DNA from: Anadara kagoshimensis
Lineage: Eukaryota > Mollusca > Bivalvia > Arcoida > Arcidae
Reading direction: 5' to 3'
Assembly (NCBI GenBank): GCA_021292105.1
Contig: CM037865.1
Location: 72,095,356 to 72,159,355, forward strand
DNA: 64,000 bases
Under the pieces are notes generated by a model that was not told where the DNA came from, ran no database searches, and saw nothing but the letters and a program-made list of their open reading frames with translations. Below, piece after piece: positions 60,901 through 64,000 of the stretch. Each line of letters starts with the position of its first letter. The stretch's first letter is position 1. The position numbers and the translations under genes are program-made.

Positions 60901-62467
60901 ACTAACACAAATTATGAGACAGAAAGATGATGCACAATTTGCAGAAATTTTAAATAGACTTAGAGAAGGAAATCACACAGACAATGACATTAGCATCATA
61001 CAATCATGCATTGTAGACAATAACCAAGTTACTACAGATTCATCAATACCACATTTGTACTCAACAAGAGAAGGTGCCAAATCATGGAATTCTAGAGTAT
61101 TTGAACTAACCTCATCGCAAAAAATGTCGATTCCATCTGTTGATGATGTTAAATCACATGATTCAGCAGCTGTAAAACAAAATATCTTGAAAACAATACC
61201 GCCTGATCCTGCAAAAACATCTGGATTGCTACAATGTTTGTCTGTGGCTGTTTCACTTAGGTATGATTTAACTGCAAATATTGACACGTCAGATGGTCTA
61301 ACAAATGGTGCAAGTTGTACATTGAAAATGTTAGATTTCAGACTGCAAAATAGAAGGAGACCAAGTATTTTATGGGTTCAATTTGATGATTCATCTGTTG
61401 GGACTAGTTGGAGAAAGACATATAGTCATTTGTATACTAGAGAAACTATATGCATGTGGACACCCATATTTGATTTGAATAGATCTTTTATGTTGCGTGG
61501 TAAAACAATTTCAAGAATTCAGTTTCCACTTACTCCATCTGCGGCTAAAACAATACACAAAGCTCAAGGATCAACTCTTGACGAGGTATATATTGATTTA
61601 ACAATGAGAAACTCTGTTCCACACATACATTATGTAGCACTTAGCAGAGCTAGAACAATGAGTGGACTTCATATCATTGAGTTAAATGAATCGAAAATAT
61701 CAGTTGACAAGTTTGTTACAGAAGAAATGAAAATACTCAGAAAGAATCCAATGCCACTTTGTTACACACCAATTTATAAAATAAACACTAGATGTTTAAA
61801 GATTGCATTTAACAATGCCAGATCTTTGAACCTTCATTACCCAGACATAAAAAATGATCCGAATGTTACATCATGTGATATTATGTCATTCGCAGAAACA
61901 AAACTTTGTTTGCGTGACAGTAATGAACATTTTCACATTGATGGTTACACCATGTTCAGAAATGATGCTGCTACGAGATCGATTCATCGACCAGCGCGTG
62001 GTCTAGCAGCTTACATACAGAATAATCGCCAGCCTGTGGTTACAGTATACAATCATCAAAACTTCAGAGTAACAAACTGTGAGGCACTAAAACTTGATGT
62101 TTTGATTCACAACCTCTACTTCACAGTTATTACTATGTATATTGCACCTGTTTGCACTTTAGACGAGTTCAAAAGTTTTATCAATCTTCACATCCTACCA
62201 GTTACAAATGACCATGCAAATATAGTTATATTGGGTGATTTCAATTTTGATATATCTAATAATTGTAACACCGGCTTTATAGAATTTATGCAAACTACAT
62301 TTAATGTTCAGCAAATTGTATCTGGGGTAACAACTGATTACCAATCGACACTTGATCTCATATTTACAAATAGGCAGTATGCACACAAAGGTATAGTTGA
62401 ATGTTTTTGGTCAGATCACAAACTGGTCTATGTATCAATAGATTTATCTGCAGAAAATGATATATGA
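54905..62467 (+). CDS. Helitron replication initiator-helicase with endonuclease and protease-like domains
   Basis: This 2,520-residue protein should nick, unwind and copy the element by rolling-circle replication. In order: a basic start (MPKNKGWKKTLVKKK); a cysteine-protease-like domain about 225-420 with QCVCNS (C240) and FFDSHSHGRNG (D368, H370); nine 21-residue basic repeats at 520-708; a CxxC...CxxC zinc site (C765, C768, C809, C812); the Helitron Rep region from about 1155 (FISLSAADTRW), HUH motif PHVH (H1281, H1283) and paired tyrosines YIVSYISK (Y1459, Y1463); a PIF1-type SF1B helicase with GGAGVGKS (K1842), DE at 1926-1927, TIHKAQGS near 2216 and HYVALSRART near 2242; an endonuclease from about 2300 with NNARSLN, E2331, GDFNFD (D2445, N2447) and SDH (D2504, H2505). 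All key residues are present. An in-frame TAA at 54875 limits the N-terminus. Confidence 0.95.
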   Translation: MPKNKGWKKTLVKKKYHEEKKKLDPTVDPVPSLVVGGLVPTDRSSISVAASVTFDVDSSQTSSATARVDSGRDLTTSGHYSPSFESSGQYSPTFECMGQYSPTDETAYEIRYDFTHEFSNELALNIMNELAYELCNELILELKANSTKPNQGLSECNTQCTKFSCVIKNLNKTDTRERSFDKIKRNCEMILNSNKRILAPKSHVPKGNGKFSPISDVLFTFGTFNQADKRFDDESRGRQCVCNSLVMLAYNACKSYITETDLDNILVDGDNLFKHIIGDLKRAKKFISYYLNFDELPSSLVLGQVKFHIQKLSVLNGVISPNITEETVDSLHTCIENLFLMGECGIILVNSVSSAIFRNRKKQFQFFDSHSHGRNGLSEENGKSVLATFKEFDSLMSFLYSFYSSLMIGFNTEFNILPVKLLPTPIAVESYPALSRYFEQQSMSANITVNTSSKCTKVNRKHYMKQYMKKYREDDFQKQRDKKMTLKGMHTIRKNAEHMLKNRVINRNNKQKARQNTEQKLRDRQMTLKSMQKSRENPTQKLRDRQMTLKSMQKSRENPTQKSKDRQMTLISKQKSRENPTQKLRDRQMTLKSMQKSRENPTQKLRDRQMTLISKQKSRENPTQKLRDRQMTLKSMQKSRENPTQKLRDRQMTLITKQKSRENPTQKLRDRQMTLNSMQKSRENPTQKLRDRQMTRKSKLKARQNPMRALKERAMNAQYMKKVRQNPDFTFMESAKKAISSKGHTIEDSIIVFHKSLENGFSYICTSCNQMWPKTSVVQFLHTKLNMNSEIVKLCRTRYKSVNNTEWICRTCFNALSSDKIPKLSVANLFYFPEKPEELNLHQLEERLISLRIPFMQIRELPRGRQLSVKGNVVNCPVDIQPTINALPRQLDDNITIPVKLKRKQIYKKALYVENVRPNVIIKALAWLLKNSEIYKNSGVKVSEDWLDNTNSDFQEFFHVDNSSKDLNEVRNKKMHHDQDITNKDGGNDLNLPLNENRNEDIQLEEDDKFSEIDPFEVVQGNADTLLDNFQNVSDQVYSFAPGEGQIPLSLYQDEDAEYMSFPSIYCGQRRPKNEDRPIPVHYSEIAKWELRSVDRRAATNVPNLFFKLKKLQLKQISDKVNLAVRRFKTMGKRLTVGQVLDQTSINQLVNLDEGYYIFRTLRNSPAYLSKRKKDLFAMIRQLGLPTWFISLSAADTRWKDLLKMLANLHDGKVYTNEDIENMSWEEITSLIQGDPVSCSRHFNHRVNQFFKLVLNSPHNPIGDISDYFCRTEFQNRGSPHVHILVWINNAPKYAEDSNEVITEFINRYVSCTSDVLEQFKPYVQLQTHKHSKTCRKKGKPVCRFGFPHPPMSQTQILEPLDEDPDDEYKNKYKDIQKTVDELQNADTITFDEFLNDVIQMREEDYIKCIRSSLHSPKVFLKRNLSEVRTNPYMKVVLQSWNANHDIQFVLDPYACAMYIVSYISKSERGMSTLLEQACKEARQGNNDIRKQVRQIGNKFLNAVETSAQEAAYLCLQLPLTHATREVIFINTSPPTERTFLLKSKSSLEELPENSTDIEANNIIKRYSQRPKQLEKWCLADYASKLNVIYPKKVSEEVEVDWDKNDDANNEDSDSDIENKDEIELDEMMFMHKINITLPNGTMFKERRTSRVLRYVKYSLKIDAENYYRERLLLFLSWRNEEMDLLNGYRSYEEHYNAAKLIIDNKLKRYECIGSQLDEAEIQAQKDFNDEQFDLLAPQTQQVESEDLSEEHAECEKYIAFNPTRPNDQTSHDIGIDLGLGSHSQVVDIINNPSRLSDEDYYNIMRSLNMKQREYLNHILYWVKTRDEPVYSFLSGGAGVGKSVLIRALYQALIRFLCAQQGDNPDDIRVVLCAPTGKAAFNINGSTIHSTFKIPASQGFNYKPLDSDSLNALRVKYKDLSILIIDEVSMVGCGMLNYVSERLKQIKGSNKAFGNISVILIGDLFQLKPVFDGWIFQNLSKGYGPLATNLWKDHFQMYELTQIMRQKDDAQFAEILNRLREGNHTDNDISIIQSCIVDNNQVTTDSSIPHLYSTREGAKSWNSRVFELTSSQKMSIPSVDDVKSHDSAAVKQNILKTIPPDPAKTSGLLQCLSVAVSLRYDLTANIDTSDGLTNGASCTLKMLDFRLQNRRRPSILWVQFDDSSVGTSWRKTYSHLYTRETICMWTPIFDLNRSFMLRGKTISRIQFPLTPSAAKTIHKAQGSTLDEVYIDLTMRNSVPHIHYVALSRARTMSGLHIIELNESKISVDKFVTEEMKILRKNPMPLCYTPIYKINTRCLKIAFNNARSLNLHYPDIKNDPNVTSCDIMSFAETKLCLRDSNEHFHIDGYTMFRNDAATRSIHRPARGLAAYIQNNRQPVVTVYNHQNFRVTNCEALKLDVLIHNLYFTVITMYIAPVCTLDEFKSFINLHILPVTNDHANIVILGDFNFDISNNCNTGFIEFMQTTFNVQQIVSGVTTDYQSTLDLIFTNRQYAHKGIVECFWSDHKLVYVSIDLSAENDI
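56462..57028 (+). repeat. Nine in-frame 63-bp repeats inside the Helitron ORF
   Basis: Each unit encodes KLRDRQMTLKSM then QKSRENPTQ, with two alternating forms (LKSMQ and LISKQ/LITKQ); the last unit is diverged. Neighbouring residues on both sides keep the same spacing of RxxP-like and basic positions, so the array grew from an older helical repeat. Confidence 0.95.
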
Positions 62468-62491
62468 TATAATCCTAACTCAGTTGAAATG

Positions 62492-62520
62492 TTTTATGTT
62501 GCAGTAAATGCAACATAAAA
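62492..62520 (+). other. Hairpin just after the Helitron ORF
   Basis: TTTTATGTTGCA (62492-62503) and TGCAACATAAAA (62509-62520) form a perfect 12-bp stem with a 5-base loop, 24 bases after the stop codon. It could be the element's 3' replication-stop hairpin or a transcript terminator. Confidence 0.8.
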
Positions 62521-62557
62521 ACAACTGGTTTTATGCATTAATGGGATACCACTGATG

Positions 62558-62593
62558 ATGGAGAAGTAGATAAACATGTATTTACTTCTCCAT
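62558..62593 (+). other. Second hairpin downstream of the Helitron ORF
   Basis: ATGGAGAAGTA (62558-62568) and TACTTCTCCAT (62583-62593) pair perfectly over 11 bp around a 14-base loop. Confidence 0.75.
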
Positions 62594-62600
62594 TCCCTTG

Positions 62601-63885
62601 TTTATTTCACTATCAAACTGATGTATAGATTGTTTAATCTGATTACAAAGATGTTCATATTCTTGTGTACCTATTTACACTCTAAGTAACAAGTTATCAA
62701 CACATATATTTTGTTTCTGGAAACAACATCAAATAATAGTGAAAATGAATGAATATGTATTGATCAGTACATTTTTGTTGCTTTCAGATCATGAACAATC
62801 TATACTTCACTTTGTAAATTATAAAGTTGTATATATTTTTAATTTGCTTATTATGATGTACTTGTCATTTGGAATTATGTATAATATTACTTTGAAGTGA
62901 TAATGTTCAAAATATTAAATGTCTTTATTTTACATATATGCAAGACGAGCACTGAATATATCTTTGAGATTTTATATATGTGTATGCAGGAGTAATGTTA
63001 CAATTAACATACATGTGTTTCCAAAAAACTTAAAAACTTGTTTACATACAATAAACTGTATTAACTTATATTTTTTTATCCTTGAAAGACAATGTCAGAC
63101 TCATGCACAAAAGTTTAAACACAAAAGTGTTTTAATTGCTTTATCTAAGCCTTTCAAAAAGCCAACACACTGTAATAAGATTTCTAAAAAAATAATGGTA
63201 TACTAGTATATAACACTGTATATATTGTTATTATAATGATATTGATCATACATGTCAATACATGTTTATCCCATACATTCTGCTGGCAAGTTGGTAAGTA
63301 TGCTTTCAGAAGAGTAGGTGTAAAAACTGTAAATCTCTCTGAATACAATTGTAAAAAGGCAGAAAACGTGTGGAGATTAAATTTTGCAGAATACCAGCAA
63401 AATGAAATTTAAAAAAAATGCAGGCTCTGAAAACCCTATTGGTATATGACTTATATTATTTCTATTAATTGAAACAGACACATGAGCATTTGTATATCAT
63501 GTTGGACAATGTTCAAATATGTAATAAACCATTTTATGTACACATTAACTTTGGTTATCATGTTGTAACATATATGTAATGAATTAGTTCTCATATGAAA
63601 CATTGTAATGACATATCTCATCTCCTACAAATTGGCATTCTATGTGCTTGATACAAAACATTTCTACCTTTGAAAAATAATTGTAATTTAATTGTGCTGT
63701 AATGTTTGTTATAAATAAAAAGTATATTTCAATTAAAAATATAAACATTCTATATGTGTTATAGATGTTTTAATATGCAAATATCATATTCTGCAATATC
63801 GCAATCTGAATTTCGATGATGACATCTTCAGAACCCATTGTCAGAACATTTAACACCATTCAACTATTTACATGTATTTTTATTG
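62601..63885. other. AT-rich DNA beyond the Helitron, no gene seen
   Basis: Short frames only. The Helitron 3' border may lie in here. Confidence 0.4.
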
Positions 63886-64000
63886 AGTCCAGGAATTTTA
63901 TATCCCAGTCAATAATATTTCACTTATGTCGCAATGTCGTCAGCTTATGCACTATGTCAATGGATGTGCCATGTCATCAATACCAAATTGTGAGTATATG
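63886..64000 (-). mobile_element. SINE tail, minus orientation, cut by the window edge
   Basis: ATATCCCAGTCAATAATATT and TCACTTATGTCGCAATG match the body of the tRNA-headed SINEs seen elsewhere in the window; the head would lie beyond the end. Confidence 0.65.

Larger units (their letters stand above)
54847..62600 (+). mobile_element. Autonomous Helitron/Helentron (borders approximate)
   Basis: The core is one uninterrupted Rep-helicase-endonuclease ORF. A C-terminal apurinic-type endonuclease is the mark of the Helentron/Helitron2 branch. The 5' border must lie near or beyond 54847, where a mariner-like element ends. The 3' side holds two hairpins (62492-62520 and 62558-62593). Canonical TC...CTRR ends were not identified, as expected for Helentrons. 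An ORF of this length without a stop suggests recent activity. Confidence 0.8.

Noticed and set aside
55249-61287. Several 60-107 codon minus-strand frames inside the Helitron ORF
   Set aside because: Shadows of the strongly supported plus-strand coding sequence.
61800-62460. Endonuclease region as part of a separate LINE
   Set aside because: It is in one unbroken frame with the helicase, no reverse transcriptase follows, and Helentrons are known to carry such a domain.

Overview
This window reads as nuclear DNA of an AT-rich invertebrate, most likely a bivalve mollusc. The evidence is: intron-rich metazoan housekeeping genes with GT-AG introns; tRNA-headed SINEs whose tails run into AATC repeats; elements with AGCTCACCTGAG-type ends and AAGGTCAAGGTCA bodies, which I know from memory as typical of bivalve genomes; and many microsatellites. 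Species cannot be named from this. No virus-derived or LTR element was recognised.

Layout. 1-15.4 kb (minus strand): a complete nine-exon transaldolase gene (TALDO1, 1469-9485), plus a second, in-phase first exon 6 kb further upstream (15334-15403). Its introns hold several small DNA transposons, a SINE and a 33-bp minisatellite. 15.4-20.4 kb: intergenic, with SINE pieces, a perfect 26-bp inverted repeat and a cluster of tRNA-like units. 20.4-30.6 kb (plus): QRSL1/GatA, the amidase subunit of the mitochondrial Glu-tRNA(Gln) amidotransferase; nine exons are found and the short first exon is not. Its largest intron holds a bivalve-type repeat element carrying a 145-bp tandem array, itself split by a hAT transposon. 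31.9-35.3 kb: about 80 copies of a 43-bp minisatellite. 35.7-40.0 kb (plus): PCNP, five exons, with one apparent single-base loss in an A run of exon 2. 40-54.9 kb: intergenic, with one tRNA-Glu gene (44027-44098, minus), a 3.2-kb transposon that split a SINE and was itself hit by two smaller elements, a 312-bp tandem array, and SINE/MITE remnants. 54.9-62.5 kb (plus): an uninterrupted 2,520-codon Helitron/Helentron protein with Rep (HUH-YY), PIF1-type helicase and C-terminal endonuclease domains, plus an N-terminal cysteine-protease-like domain and nine 21-residue basic repeats. 62.5-64 kb: hairpins downstream of that ORF, then AT-rich DNA and a SINE tail.

The three host genes are unrelated in pathway (pentose phosphate shunt, mitochondrial translation, nuclear ubiquitin-linked protein) and form no unit. 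The most notable items are the Helitron protein's unusual N-terminal half, the duplicated TALDO1 first exon, four insertions that share 5-bp target duplications and CAGGG/CAGTG termini, and an exact partial copy of a QRSL1 exon in the intron before it.
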